DNA from: Furcasterigmium furcatum | Lineage: Eukaryota > Ascomycota > Sordariomycetes > Glomerellales > Plectosphaerellaceae | Assembly (NCBI GenBank): GCA_001599815.1 | Contig: BCIA01000006.1 | Coordinates: forward strand, 374,961 to 438,960 | Direction of reading: 5' to 3' | DNA: 64,000 nt | Shown here: one piece after another, positions 1 through 12,076 of the stretch | Layout of the letters: every line of letters begins with the position of its first letter | How positions within the stretch are numbered: position 1 is the first letter of the stretch | Translations under genes and position numbers: made by a program | Notes under the pieces: generated by a model | Databases searched by the model: none | What the model was told of the DNA's origin: nothing | Seen by the model: only the letters and a program-made list of their open reading frames with translations

Positions 1-1134
1 GGCTGAGCCGAGGCATCCTTCAGACGACATGTCTTTCCAAGATTAGACGACGCCTGGATATGACAGTCGCGATGACAGCGTTGGGCCCGCAAGCGCCAGT
101 CGTTTCAGGTGAGAGCCAGTCTGTTAAGAGTGACGCATTGCCTGGCAAAAACCTATCGTTAGGCAAACAGAGGAATTAATCAAGCTCCTCTCGGAACTCT
201 CGGGCGGTCGAGGCTCACTACATGGCCTGATGGCGGATCTTGGAAGGCATATTCTAACACTACTTGGTCATGAAAGTCTTAGGCTTTTCCAATTCGATCT
301 TGGGATTCTGTTTGATAAATCGGCCGCGTAGCTTGAGCCAAGCGAAGCAGCAGCCAAGTCGCGTGGCCATACTGATCACCATGCGTGGAAGGAAATATCC
401 CGATGATCGCCAGAGGGGCTATTCTCCATCCACTGCATCGTTGGACCTCGGCCCACCAAGAAATTCCTTTTCTTATGAGTGAATGGCTGACAGAATGGGG
501 TGTGCTTGCGGAGTAAGTCTCATCCCGAGGCCATCATGGCTGCACCCCTGTTCCTCACCCACCCTTACACCATGGCAGGGCTTCTAAGGGGGTGCTTGTA
601 CCCCTTAGATGGGAAAAAGGTCTAGACTACTACGATTGGATGGTGTTATGCCGCTAGGGTAAGTAGACACTTCGGCCTGATACTGCATGAAAACGCGGGG
701 TGCAGTGACTTGGCTGCGACAGTGTTGCAGAGACTCAGCCAAGGGGTTCAGTCTCAAGCGACTCTGGCGCAGGCTGACAATTTACACGTGAAAGGTACTC
801 CTCTACTAGTAATCTGGGGGATTTGTGACGTTGCGATGCCAGGTGAATCGCAAGGTTTCCCAGATTTGATTACGGACCAAGCTGTGCGACGAGAAAGTTC
901 TAGTTCTAGATGACAGGCCTCCATCATCAACATAGAGATCAATAAAAACACCACGGAGAGTGTGTTACAGCCGAGGTCTGGTTTCTTGTGACAGTGTGAC
1001 TCTCATGCCAACTCAGCAGAAGGTGCTGTCGGCTCCCCCTCTTCCGCATCTCGATGAATCCCCGCTCGGCACCCAAGAGGAACTCTCTTGCAAAAGAGGA
1101 GGTACGATCACTGAGTGAGCCGCTCGCCAACAAC
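1..1134. other. Intergenic, no gene recognised
   Basis: Only short, unconvincing open frames occur on either strand. The one distinct element is a hairpin at 583-609, listed separately. The right end is the 3' flank of the ABC transporter gene. Confidence 0.6.
583..609. repeat. Perfect 9-bp stem hairpin
   Basis: TCTAAGGGG at 583-591 and its exact reverse complement CCCCTTAGA at 601-609 are separated by 9 nt. It lies about 0.5 kb beyond the stop codon of the ABC transporter. A role as a 3'-processing or regulatory structure is possible but unsupported. Confidence 0.5.
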
Positions 1135-4100
1135 CTACGAGCGACCTTTCCATCCCCCCCTGATCATGTCCCGAGCCTTGAATCTCTTGGGAACCCTGAT
1201 CAACCAATACAGAGCAAGTGCCGCGAACAGATTAAAGATGATGTAGGCCCACATGATCCCGTAGTTTCTCCAGCGCTTGTCGTAAGAGGTCGACGTCGAT
1301 GCAAGGAAGGCATCTGTCGTGGCGAGGGGGCAGAACTGGCAGGTGTCCATGTCTTCGGGGTTCATGACCTTTCCGCCCGCGAGTTCCATGTATGCCTCCA
1401 TGTATGACCCGCAGGTGACGTTCCCGCCAGGCCCGGCGAATCGCAGAAGCTCAAGCTGAGAGCACACCACTTCGTTGTGGGCAAGCCCGGTGGAGAGGAG
1501 GCCATCGACAAGGTATGTCAGGGGAGACACGCGGTACATGAACTTCCAGAAGCCGGGGAGTGAGTCCATGGGCACCATGACGCTGGGTGTTGTCAGTTCG
1601 GTGTTCCAGAATAACAAGGAAGCAGTACTCACCCGCAGAATATGAGGCAAAACGCGAAGAGCAAGAGTGCAATGGTCGCGCCAATCTCGGCCGTCGGCAC
1701 GCCCGCCACGACCATGTTCGCGAAGGTGGACTCGAAGAGCATGAAGGCCCAAATCAGCAAAAACATGAGTCCTCCCCGCTCGGTCACCGCATCAGTCGGA
1801 ATGGCATTGTTGTGCATCCCCACGAGATAGTAGAACGGGAAGAAGATGACCAGCGCTGCTAAAGTGTTCCATGGGAGCTCGACGATGATGTTTACGAGCA
1901 TGAAGACGTACCACGAGTACGCCCTCGACGCGCGCTCGCGGGCTTCATACTGCTCTCGCTGGAGGATGAAGTTAGGCATGGTCTGGTAGACCAGGAAGGC
2001 GAACACGACGAGGAGCATGAAGATGGAGAACATCTGGCTCTGAAGTCCTATCATGGAGAGCGGTGCATCGAAGAATGAGAGGCCGATGAGCAGACTCTGC
2101 GGATGGGATCAGCCACAACATAGGATCGGGTGAGTTCGGGGTACTTACCGTTCCACCGGACAGGATGAGCTTTGAGTAAATGTAGGATGGCGTCCGCCAG
2201 TACTGCTGAAAGACTCGCTGCGTGCAGGCGGCGAGCTGAACGTGAAATGGCGCAGCATACACCGAAGTCTGTCCCTCGGTGTCGTCGCCCTGGCTGTTTT
2301 GCGGCTCCTTTTGCAGGCACTCCAGTTCTCGCTTGTTGTCTTCGAAGGCTTTGCTGTCTTTCCACGTCTGAGCCCAGTCCCTGCCGGCTTTGGCTCCCGG
2401 GGCTGCTCCGATGACTTGAAGCATCCACTCCGCCGGGTTCTCGTCTTGCCCGCACGGCTGACCCCCGAAGCTCTCGAAATACCCGATGAGCGAGCGGGAG
2501 TTCTCCCCAATGTCGCCAAAGTACACAGTCTTTCCACCGTGGGCAAGGAGTAGCAGCCGGTCAAACTGCTGGAACAGGAGCGCCGATGGCTGATGAATGG
2601 TGCAGAGAATGGCTTGGCCGTTATCTGAGAGCTTGCGGAGCAGCGATGTAATAGCCCAGGATGTCTGACTGTCGAGCCCGGAGGTGGGCTCATCCAGGAA
2701 GAGAAGGAGATCTGGTTTGGCAGCCAGCTCAACGCCAATCGTGAGACGTTTGCGTTGCTCAACGTTGAGGCCTGTCGGTTGTCAGTATTGGATCTCATGT
2801 TTCAGGCGGGGCAAACACAACTGACCTTCACCGGGCACGCCGACGACTGCCTCTGCGTAGGCCTCCATCTCTAGCAGTGAGATTACGTCCTCGACGTAGG
2901 CGTATTTGTCGTCTTTGCTGACAGTCGCCGGCTGGCGAAGGACGGCGCTGAACCTCAGAGCTTCCCGAACCGTGGCAGTCGACAGGTGGATGTCCTGCTG
3001 CTGGACGTAGCCGGTCTTTCTTTGAAAGGACCTCCCTCGGGGAATGCCATTGACAAGGACGTCTCCAGACACGACACCCATGGTGACTCGGTTGGCGAGG
3101 ACATCCAGCAGAGTGGTCTTTCCAGCTCCGGTAGATCCCTGAAACAGCTTTAGCATGATTCTTCAGCCGATGATGAGCCCTTGCTTACCATGAGAGCGGT
3201 CAAAGTGCCCGGCTTGACCCATCCGTCTACCTCATCAAGGATCCGTCGCGGCTTGCCTTTGATAGTGATGTCATAACAAACGTTCTGCCAGTGGAAGACG
3301 TTCCCTTGGGCCAGAGTCGGCTTCTTTGTAGGTGCTGCGGCCTTTTCATTCTGCGGCGAAACTTTGTCTCGCATTAAAGTCTCCTCGTCAGTTGTCACCT
3401 TGGAGGCGGGACGTCCCGCATTGCTGCGGCCGAAGACGAGGACCTCCCCCTTCGATTTGTTGGTGGTGATGAACTCGGCTGCCAGAAGGTAGACGGCAAA
3501 GAACACCACGATGTAGGCGATGAGGATCCCGAGGTTCCTGATCTTGTCAGCGGAGATCCAAGCGAGAACCACTGGCTGCATGTGCTTACCTCCACATGTG
3601 GGATTCGCTGTAGCCAAAGTTGGCGTTGATGTAAAAGTCGCCATCCACGAAATCGGCGCCCGGAGCGGCGCCCGGCACCGAACATGTCCGCTGCTCGGGC
3701 GGCACATCCGGGTAAGCTGGTACGTACTGAACACAAGGGAACTGTCTGCCCCTGAACTCGTTTGCGACGAGGCTCTCGTAGGCATACGCGATGGGGTTGA
3801 TGTAGTTGATCCAACGAAGCCATCCCTGCATGTCTCGCGTTGGAAGAATGAACCCCGTGTATATGACGAGCGCGAGGATGAAGAACGCGGCGGGCGTCAA
3901 GGCCTGGTGGATTGTTTTGGAGGATTGGCCCATGGTCCGGAGGATCATCGACATGGTGAGGGTGCAGGTGAACCCGAAGAGGAGGAAGATGAAGAAGGCG
4001 CCGGCTTCCTGACGAAGTCCTGCCATGAAATACAGTGGGATGTTGAATGCCATAGTCGACAGGACCTTGGAGGGAAGGTCGCAGATGGTGGAAGAGATGG

Positions 4101-6030
4101 CCTCTGAGAGGGGATGGTACAGGGCGTACCGCGCGTGCTTCTCGACGATGAGGCGCTGCGCGTAGAGGGTCAAGATCTAGAACCAGATTAGCATGTCTTG
4201 AATCATTCGCCGGCAGAGGTGCCTCACCTCAAGGGCGCTACTGAGGCCGTTGAAGAGAATAGCGAAGAATAGCAAGATGCAGCGCGTGTTGATACTGGAC
4301 GCGTCCGAGGGCAAGTCGTAGAAGACACTTCCAAGAACCAGCGAGATGACGAGGTTCCCGAACACGGTCACGAAGAAGAAGAGTTTGTCGCCCATAAGGC
4401 GCTGGTATCCGCGGGACATGCAAAGCCACACCTGCATGGGAATCGAGATGGTGTACGGGGATCCTCGGGGACTGGGATACATCAGCGTCGCTCTCCAGGG
4501 CACTTGTGGTACTTACGTAAGAGTTGACTGTTGCGCCTTGCGGACGGCAGCCAAGTTTGCGACCTCGGATCCGTCCATCGGGTACTCTTCCTCAAAGTCG
4601 TCGATGTCTGACATCAGTTCAGCTCGCGCTTGGCTCGCTTTCCATGCATCGGCGAACTCGTCCGGGGTTCTCGGCACTTTGTTCTCATATCCAAGTCGGG
4701 CCGATCGTTCGGCAGGGTTAGTCAAAGATGTTAAAAAGTCGGCGGTGGTCTGACGATCAGGACAGTGGTATCCGAGGTCAATGAAGTATTGCTTCGCCTG
4801 CGACGCTGGCCCGAAGTAGATCTGTCGACCCTGGTATAAGAGTGTCACCTTGTCGAAGAGCTGAAGAAGGTTAGAATGTTCCCGGCTCAGGCTGGAGTGG
4901 CCACACTTACATCATAGGCTTCCTGAGAGCCCTGGTACATGGCCACAATCGCCGAGGTCTTGGCCAGATCAGTCGAGAGTCGCAGAGTGCGAGCAAACTG
5001 GAGTGCAGTCGCGCTGTCCAGCCCGCGCGTGCTGTTGTCCCAGCACTGGACGGGGCTCTGGTTGAGGGTCACCTCCGCGATGCTGACCCTCTTGCGCTCT
5101 CCGCCGCTAACGCCCCTGACGAAGTCGTTGCCAACCTTGGTATTGATGGTGTGAGAGATACCGAAGATGGCCATCACAACGTCTCTGAGGTGCTCTGCAT
5201 ATCTCTGTCTGCTGACTCCGGGCAGTCTGTTCCGAGGGGTTCGTGCAAGAGCAGCAAAGAGCAAGGTCTGGCCGACGGTCAGGTGAGGGAAGTGGACGTC
5301 GGTTTCGGCTTGGTAGATCACTTCGCCCCGGAAGGTCTTGTGCATGGTCTCAGCTGGGATGCCTGGGGGAGAGTGTTAACATGAACTGGCCGCGACCTTT
5401 GAGTACTCGTGATGACTGACCTTGGTAACTCATGTGAGACTTTCCGTCAAGATGAAGGCCATCCGTCTCCCCCGAAATGGTCTTGAGAAGACTCGTGACG
5501 CCACTGCCGGGTCGACCCAGAACAAGCAGCATCTCGCCCTTCTTGACCAAACCGTCTAGCTCTCGCAGGATGCGGATCTCCTGGCGACGGCTGCTGACCC
5601 ATTGCTTCAGCATCAGGGGTCCCTGCAGTAGGACGTTCAGAACATTCTTCTGATAATCCGTATCCGTTCCGTATCCGTGAACGGACAGGCTCCGGAATGC
5701 CACTCCTGCAGAGTGCCTGGGATATCTGGCAGGGTCTTTTTCCGAGTGCTGCAAGAGAGCCTTCGCCCAATGCTTGGCGTCGAACTCGTCGGGGCGGGAG
5801 GGATCGAGCGAGGGGTTGGTGGAGAGGAACGGGTTGACCGAGGGGTCGACGTGTGAAGCGGTGCGCACGAGTTCCAAACTGTACCCTCTGACCAGTTCGT
5901 TGAGACGAGAGCGGTTCGCGTCACTGGAGTTGCCTACACCCCTACTTGTCTGTCCATAAGGTGTGCCATCTGGCAGGGTCTCGTCAGACTCTGAGGGTTC
6001 AGCCGAGTTTCGGCCCTGGAAGTGGCTCAT
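1135..6030 (-). CDS. PDR-type ABC multidrug transporter (ABCG, full length)
   Basis: ATP-driven plasma-membrane efflux pump of the fungal pleiotropic drug resistance family. Ten exons: 6030-5421, 5362-4911, 4860-4517, 4471-4228, 4176-3590, 3537-3189, 3138-2826, 2771-2149, 2096-1633 and 1582-1135, giving 1477 aa, the usual PDR length. The order is NBD1, TMD1, NBD2, TMD2. NBD1 has Walker A GRPGSGVTSLLK near residue 171 (the family usually has Cys where this has Val), signature VSGGERKR near 286 and the deviant Walker B CWDNSTRGLDS near 309. NBD2 has the canonical GSTGAGKTT near 863, the deviant signature LNVEQRKR near 966, then LFLDEPTSGLD. Hydrophobic blocks lie at about 440-770 and 1170-1470. 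This asymmetry of active-site motifs is standard for PDR pumps. It diverges from a Zn2Cys6 regulator gene 480 bp away. The substrate cannot be read from sequence. Confidence 0.95.
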
Positions 6031-6194
6031 GATGAAATCTTAGTAACACGAATTAGAAATGACACAAGAGAATAATGCCCAAAGAAAGAATGAATGGCAT
6101 GTGAATGTTCAAAGAGTCTTCCCATGGATATCCTGCTTCTCTTATAAAGGAGGCCAATACGTCATGGGAGGCCGAGGCTCCCGCTGATCCCAGG

Positions 6195-6217
6195 CTCGGG
6201 TCAGAGCAAAACCCGAG
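6195..6217. promoter_or_regulatory. Inverted repeat in the ABC/regulator divergent promoter
   Basis: CTCGGGT (6195-6201) and ACCCGAG (6211-6217) form perfect 7-bp arms around a 9-nt spacer, about 165 bp upstream of the transporter start. The arms contain CGG and CCG triplets in inverted orientation, the half-site type of Zn2Cys6 dimers. Function is inferred. The rest of 6031-6510 is a shared promoter with a pyrimidine-rich tract before the regulator ATG. Confidence 0.35.
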
Positions 6218-6510
6218 AATCGTGATAGAAAAGACCGCTGCACTGCCACCAAAACAAGAAAAACGCCCTCACATGCTTCAATTCCCGAGATTTCGTCCCG
6301 TTACCAGAGTCCCCCTGATCCGTGGTCTAACACGGAGACTCGTGCGTTCCCCGGCGCTTTACCCTTTTGGGAATGTCGGGGCCGAGCAGCCAAAGCATCA
6401 ACGCGGCCTCCTTCCCACCCCGATCTCCTTTTCTTCCGCCCACCCCCGAGACGCACTTTCATCCAAACCACGCCCTTCTCCCATTCCCGCATGCACAAAC
6501 GTTATCAGAC

Positions 6511-9173
6511 ATGACGGAAGCCCGGCCAAAAGCAGCTCTCGCATTCGGCCCCCGGCTGAACAAGTCCTGCGACATCTGCCAAGCCCGAAAGATCCGATGC
6601 ATCAGTGCGTCACTCGTCCAGAGCATGGAAACTTGCAATCTGATCCCCTGGCTGGTCGCTGACATGACAGAAAACAGCCCCGAAGGGCGAGGAATCCTGC
6701 CAGACTTGCCTGGTGAGTGCTTCTTTTGCTAGTTTCTCTCCGCGCACCACAGCCACTGACACTCGCCGATCAGAAAAGGGGAATCGAGTGCCATTTCAGC
6801 ATCCGAAAGCCTGCTCACAGACGGAATGGTAAGTCCTCGAAGCTATTCCTTGGAGAAGTTCCCCCGACTGACCAGAACCACAGTAGCCGAACAGTTCTTG
6901 CCACCGGGACGTCGGGTGTCAGCGCGACGGACTGTAGCAAAGCAAGACGACGGCTCGACTTCCATCTCACCACACGAACAAAAGGCGGATGGCGAGAATC
7001 AACTTGTGCCAGAAGCTGTTTACCCCGAACCATCTACCTATCCACAAGCTCCCCGAATACCAGACATCTACGTGGACCGTCTCCTCAGTCAGGCGGCACC
7101 GAACAACACCAAAGGGCCTGACGAGCCGACCTTTGTGCCAGTGAGTCTTCGGATTTTGACGTCACCTTGGGGCCATGTGCTAACGAGTTGAACAGAAGAA
7201 TGGCATTTTCGGTCCGTCGTACTTCCCATCTCTCGACCTTCCGTGGGCTGACAATCTCAGGGGCCCGGCACAGTCTCACGTTCTTCTCTGACAGCAGATT
7301 GCAGTCGCTCGCAAGATGTTTGGAGAACACAAAGGTCAACAACTTGGTAAAGAGGATAGAGTCCTTGATCAACAGCAGATTACGGCGCAATGACTACGCG
7401 ACGGCTCCTCAGAAGCGGACACAGCCTCTAGCGGCAGCACGGTCCCAGCACCAAATGAAGCTTTACGCCCAGCGTAGGTCGTGACACCAAGCCAAAGGGA
7501 TAAAGTCGCTAATCGATGGCAGTCTACTTTGAACATGTCCATCCCATGTATCCGTTCCTGGACTTGCAAACCTGGGAGGCGACCGTTTCCATGCCCGACT
7601 TCCACGAGACACTCGCCCAAAACAGGCCATGGCACTGCCTGTACTACACAGTCCTCGCCCTCGGCTGCCAATACGCACACGGAGGCAGCTTTGAACCCGG
7701 GAAAGGAGAGGCATGGGATCTCTTTTCGCTCGCCCTCGCCGGTTTTTCTGATCTCCTGCTGCTACCCGACTCCCTCGTGACTCTCCAAGCATTGACCGCG
7801 ATGGCAGTCTACGGGCTTGGGATCAACGCCCTTGCTATCGAGCATGTCATCATGTCGGAGGCGACGAGGAGGGCGCAGAGCATGTCTAAGATTCATCTTT
7901 CCGGCCAATCCGCCAACGTCTATCGCAAGACATTCTGGATGCTGTACTGCCTGGAGAAGGTTACAAGCTTTCACTTCGGACGAAGCTCGGTGAGTACCCC
8001 CAATTCGTGACAAATCGCCAACTGACCACTCTCAGGGCTTTGTCGATGGCGACATATCGTGTCCGATTCCCGCAGTTCCTGAGGCCACCAGCGCTGGCTT
8101 CAACTGGTTCCTGCCACTCATACGATACGCCCGGTTGATCTCCAAGGCGTACACCTCGCTCTACTCTGTCGGGGTTTCCTCAAATCCGCACTCTTACTAC
8201 CTGGAGGTAATTGAGCAGCTCACCGGGGAGCTGGAAACCTGGAGACTATCGCTGCCTGACGTCGGCTTCCGCCCGGGCGGACTGTGTCGACCACACTCCC
8301 TCCTCGAACCGAGGTCACGATCCATCGCCCTCATGTTCCATTACTTCTACCACAGCATTCTCTTGACTCTCTGCCGGACATCTCTTTGGTACCTACCATC
8401 ATCCGGGGACCAGTCGGCCCTGGAAACACGCACTTCGTGCCAGAAGCGAACATTGGACAGCGCAAGAGCTGTGCTGGAGCTGACGTCTCTCATCGAAGTC
8501 GAACCGTACACCCAAGTCTGGTACGTCGTTGCTCCCTCGCACAGTTGACGACGGTCTCTGACACCAGGTACCCATGCAGCATCGTGGCCGGAATCCCGAT
8601 CACCGCGCTCTTCGTCCTCTTCGACATGGTCATCCACACGCCCAACCACGAGGCACAAGCGAACCTCGCCCTTCTCGACATGGCCGCCGGCCACTTCAGC
8701 CGGATCGAGTATGCCAGCGGCGGATCTCTGCCGGGGTCCCTCATATCCGAGTTTGCACACATTGCTCGTGAGTATGTCAACGCGGTCTTTCGAGCACACG
8801 CCGACACTGTAGCTCCGAGTCAGGCGGTCGTGGAGTCTGCCCTCCTCGCGTCGCCAGTTTCGACAAGAATGGCCAAGGGCCGCGGCTCCATGTCATCCAC
8901 GATCGGCAATGATATTATGAGATTGGATTCCTGCGAGGTGAGTTACGTTTCGTCCCGTATGGGAAGTGTTCTGACTTTGTATGTCAGATGCCGAAAGCCA
9001 CGCAACCAGACCTGGCGACAGGTCAAACCTCTGCGGTTGACCCGGTCGACACGGCGTTCCTCGATCCCCAGATGCAAATGGGAATGGAGTACGGCGTCGG
9101 AACTGACGTGATGGACATCTTCAACTACTTCCTTCCCGACCTGGACCCGATGTTCTACGAGGGATTGGGCTAG
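6511..9173 (+). CDS. Zn2Cys6 transcription factor (Fungal_trans domain)
   Basis: Nuclear DNA-binding regulator. Ten exons: 6511-6604, 6678-6712, 6774-6828, 6884-7140, 7196-7242, 7295-7473, 7523-7989, 8036-8520, 8568-8937 and 8988-9173, giving 724 aa. Splicing the first three exons restores a binuclear zinc cluster CX2CX6CX8CX2CX6C at residues 20-49, which no single open frame shows. From about residue 223 the middle homology region begins with an HVHPMYPFLD motif and continues through an FGRSS segment and a long helical block. The C-terminus is acidic and aromatic (IFNYFLPDLDP), like an activation tail. The junctions around 7242-7295 are the least certain. Its divergent placement beside a PDR pump suggests it regulates that pump, as an inference. 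Confidence 0.88.
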
Positions 9174-9501
9174 GTGCCCTGAAGAGCTTGACGTCCGTAC
9201 TTCTTCGGTCCATGCGAGTACAGGTGCAAGGGCATCATCCGCTGATCTGAGGTCCCTCCCAACAGTACATTCACAGGGAAAGAGATCACACCATACGGCC
9301 AGAGTGCGTCCCAAATCGGGGAGTATTTGTACTTGTCATAATATTTACACAAAACGGTCTCAAAATGGACATGTCAAGTCGCCAAGTGGCGTGCCTGGGG
9401 TGTCATCTGTCCTCATCGCCTCATCATGATATCATGAGAACCTGCCCATGATATCCATCTTCAGTGGAAGCCTCCACACATCTTGCCGCGCCTTGGTCAC
9501 C
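9174..9501. other. Intergenic between convergent genes
   Basis: This is the shared 3' flank of the regulator (+) and the DUF1996 gene (-). It is moderately AT-rich around 9330-9350. It holds one 14-bp palindrome, listed separately, and no gene. Confidence 0.6.
9424..9437. repeat. 14-bp perfect palindrome
   Basis: TCATGATATCATGA reads identically on both strands. It sits between two convergent gene ends, 65 bp from the DUF1996 stop codon. It may be chance or a 3'-end feature. Confidence 0.4.
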
Positions 9502-10713
9502 TTACTGGGCCTTCTGAGCGCGGCGGCGGAGAGCCTTGGCGGCACGCCTGGCCTTGCGCTTCTGCGCGCAGGTCGAGGGCTGCGCGGGGGCAGGGGCGGG
9601 GGCAGGGACGGGGACGGGCTGGGTCTCGGGCGTCTCAACAGGCGCCTCGCTCTGAACAGGGGCGGGAGTGGAAGGAGTAGGCTGCACGACGGCCTCCTCG
9701 GTCTCCTCCTCAGTCTCCTCCTGGACCGGCTCGGGCGAGGGCTCGGGGGTAGTGATCTCCTCCTCCTCGACGGGCGCGGGCGCGGGAGCCGCACCCTCCA
9801 TCATGCGGATGCTCTCCTCGTAGTCGTCGGTGCCGTTGTCGGGGTCGACGTCGCGGGCGCTTCTGTCGCAGATGGACCCGGCCTTGGCCTTGCCGTTGGG
9901 CCCGTCGACGGGCTGCCAGTTGCTAGACCCGGTGGTGCCGACCATTTTCTCGGCTGCCTCGGGGAGCCAGCCGTTAACGAAGTCTCCGTGGAAGCACTCG
10001 CTGCCGCCGCAGGCGAGCTCGATGGGGGGCTCGCCCTTCCAGCCGTTGGGGATGGCCTTGCGGGTGTCCCAGCGGATGCTGAAGCGGACCTGGGGCATGC
10101 TGCTCAGGCCGTCGGGGCACTTGCGGCCGTTGGGCTTGGAGTAGGCGACGCGCGAGAGGTCGTTGGGGTCGACGCAGTCGGGGAAGAAGATGACGGCCTG
10201 GAGAGAGGTCGAGCAGGTGGACTGGGGAAACTGCGAGTACGCCTTGCCGCCAGCGTCGAAGGCCTGCTTTTGGCAGAGCCAGATCACGTCGCTGCCGGGG
10301 ATGAGGTCGTCGGCCGACTTGGCGTCGGCGTTGCCGGCGAGGAGGGACAGGTTCTCCGGGATGGGGATGTCGGGGGTGTCCTGTTCGAAGCCGTAGTAGG
10401 CGAAGAAGGACACGGGCTCGATGGGCGTTCGCTTGTCGCCCTCGACGTGGTACATGGTGGGGATCCAGTACGCAGACAGGTCGTTGGGGTTCCTGGCGGT
10501 GGAGCAGCCCTCGCGGAGGTCGGCCGAGGAGCTCATGTTGACGTTGACGGAGTCGCTGCCGAAGAAGGAGTGCATGTGGCTGGTGTACTGGCCGGGCACG
10601 ACGATGGGGTCGATGTTCTTGCGCATGAAGAACTTGACCTCGGTGTTGGTGAAGGCGGAGGCCAGGCCGGAGAGGCCGGCGGCCGCGAGGAGGGTGTGAG
10701 TTGCGAAGTGCAT
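9502..10713 (-). CDS. Secreted DUF1996 domain protein
   Basis: Single-exon gene of 403 aa. The ATG at 10713 is chosen because it opens a signal peptide (MHFATHTLLAAAGLSGLASA); the frame stays open further upstream without such a start. A DUF1996 domain of unknown function fills residues ~20-270, seen in the family-typical SHMHSFFG, STARNPNDLSAYW, FFPDCVD and RFSIRWDTR motifs. Residues ~295-380 are low complexity, rich in Pro, Glu, Ala and Val, followed by a strongly basic tail (KRKARRAAKALRRRAQKAQ). DUF1996 proteins are usually secreted or wall associated. The basic tail after an acidic linker is unusual and could bind anionic wall polymers, as an inference. A 426-aa antisense frame over the gene is a composition artefact. 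Confidence 0.93.
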   Translation of the reverse strand: MHFATHTLLAAAGLSGLASAFTNTEVKFFMRKNIDPIVVPGQYTSHMHSFFGSDSVNVNMSSSADLREGCSTARNPNDLSAYWIPTMYHVEGDKRTPIEPVSFFAYYGFEQDTPDIPIPENLSLLAGNADAKSADDLIPGSDVIWLCQKQAFDAGGKAYSQFPQSTCSTSLQAVIFFPDCVDPNDLSRVAYSKPNGRKCPDGLSSMPQVRFSIRWDTRKAIPNGWKGEPPIELACGGSECFHGDFVNGWLPEAAEKMVGTTGSSNWQPVDGPNGKAKAGSICDRSARDVDPDNGTDDYEESIRMMEGAAPAPAPVEEEEITTPEPSPEPVQEETEEETEEAVVQPTPSTPAPVQSEAPVETPETQPVPVPAPAPAPAQPSTCAQKRKARRAAKALRRRAQKAQ

Positions 10714-12076
10714 GTTTCTTTCCTCTGAGCGAGCGTGGAAGAGCTGTAGAAGCTGGGGGTTGAACGAAGGTGGAAGATGACGGCGATGGCGGGTGAGAGC
10801 GAAAGTTGGGCGTCCACAGGACAAGCCGAAACGAATGACAATGTCGAAGAAACGAATGGAATGAGGAATGAAATCACGGCACAAAGAACGGAACCTGGTC
10901 AGAGAAGGGAATCAAGAACAGGTCTGGTGAAGCTGGACTCGGAGGTCTAAATATGTTGTCCGCCCGCCCGTGCCAATGTCCCGAAGGCCGATGTCCGGGT
11001 CCGTTGGACGTTGACCGAGAGCCGCCGGCCTGTTTGGGTGTCTTGAAACATCTTGCGCCAATCTGGGAATTGCCCCGGCGGTTGACAGGGGTTGATATAT
11101 TAACAAGGCCCATCAGGGGATGCGGCTGGCCAGTCGAGCTCGTACTGTCAGCATTATCGCGGGAGTGACGGCAGGTCATGAATGCGCCGAGCCCCGGCAA
11201 AGTCTAAGGGAGGCGCTTTGCATGTTGCTTGACGAGGAGGACCTTGTCAGGGACCGACTACCTGTTCTCCGCGGGACATGAGTGGGAGTGAGTCGCTTCA
11301 ATATGCGGCCCCCCAGAGACATTCACGACGCCTCCGCCTCCCTCCCCGTGCATCTCGACAATCGAACCGGGGCAGGAATTGTATGGTAATTCTCCGATTT
11401 CAAGATCGATCATCCATATCATCAGTCATGGTTTCACAGATGGGATGGCAGATTGGTTGGGTGTGGAGGAGACGATGGGGTGGAGAACATGGCGGCCGCG
11501 GTCGGTCGACCCCTGAGGCCCCTGAGACCCTTGCCCATGTCGTTTCAACTCCAGGTCGGCCCTCTGGCAGAGACCATTTAGGACTAGTGTGCGCTTAACA
11601 TTCCCATGTTCGCTGATGTTGAACCGCTGAAAATCTATACGGTGCAGAGACGGTTTCATCATGGCGGAGATTCGCCTGTCATGAAGGCCGTGGCTGGCTC
11701 AGATACATTACGGCGTCACGTCCAGATGTGCATTCTTTCAAACTCCTGCACGTCGATAAGGCTGTCCTTGGAATCCTCTCTAGTGCAGAAAGAGGTCATT
11801 TCAATTACCTCTCGTTCATGCACAGGCGGTCTCATTTTCTCAGGCTCAAACAGAGCTCATGTCGATTTGGCGAGGCTCAAAACCGCTGCTAATCTACTAG
11901 GTAGCCTTGCCGTGTCCCCATGTCCTCCGCTTTCACTAGACTCCTGTCACCGCCGACATCAGATATTCCACCCGCCTGTGGATGGCTGAAGATGGCATCC
12001 CCTGTAGACATGGCCGACCGTGCAGCATTTTGGGCAGCGAGGTAAAGCGAGGGCGGCTTTGCACTCGTCACGGTAA
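10714..12076. other. Intergenic, no gene recognised
   Basis: This holds the promoter of the DUF1996 gene and the 3' flank of the helicase-like gene. Short frames here show no domain, signal peptide or family resemblance. Confidence 0.55.

Noticed and set aside
3538..3600. Possible 14-nt intron or frame break in the ABC transporter
   Set aside because: A 52-nt intron ending at ATCAG restores HMW-R-NLGILIAY, the family sequence, with normal splice signals.
9448..10728. 426-aa Gly-rich frame on the plus strand opposite the DUF1996 gene
   Set aside because: It is the antisense of a high-GC coding region, has no start context or domain, and its low-complexity composition mirrors the Pro/Ala/Glu codons of the real gene.
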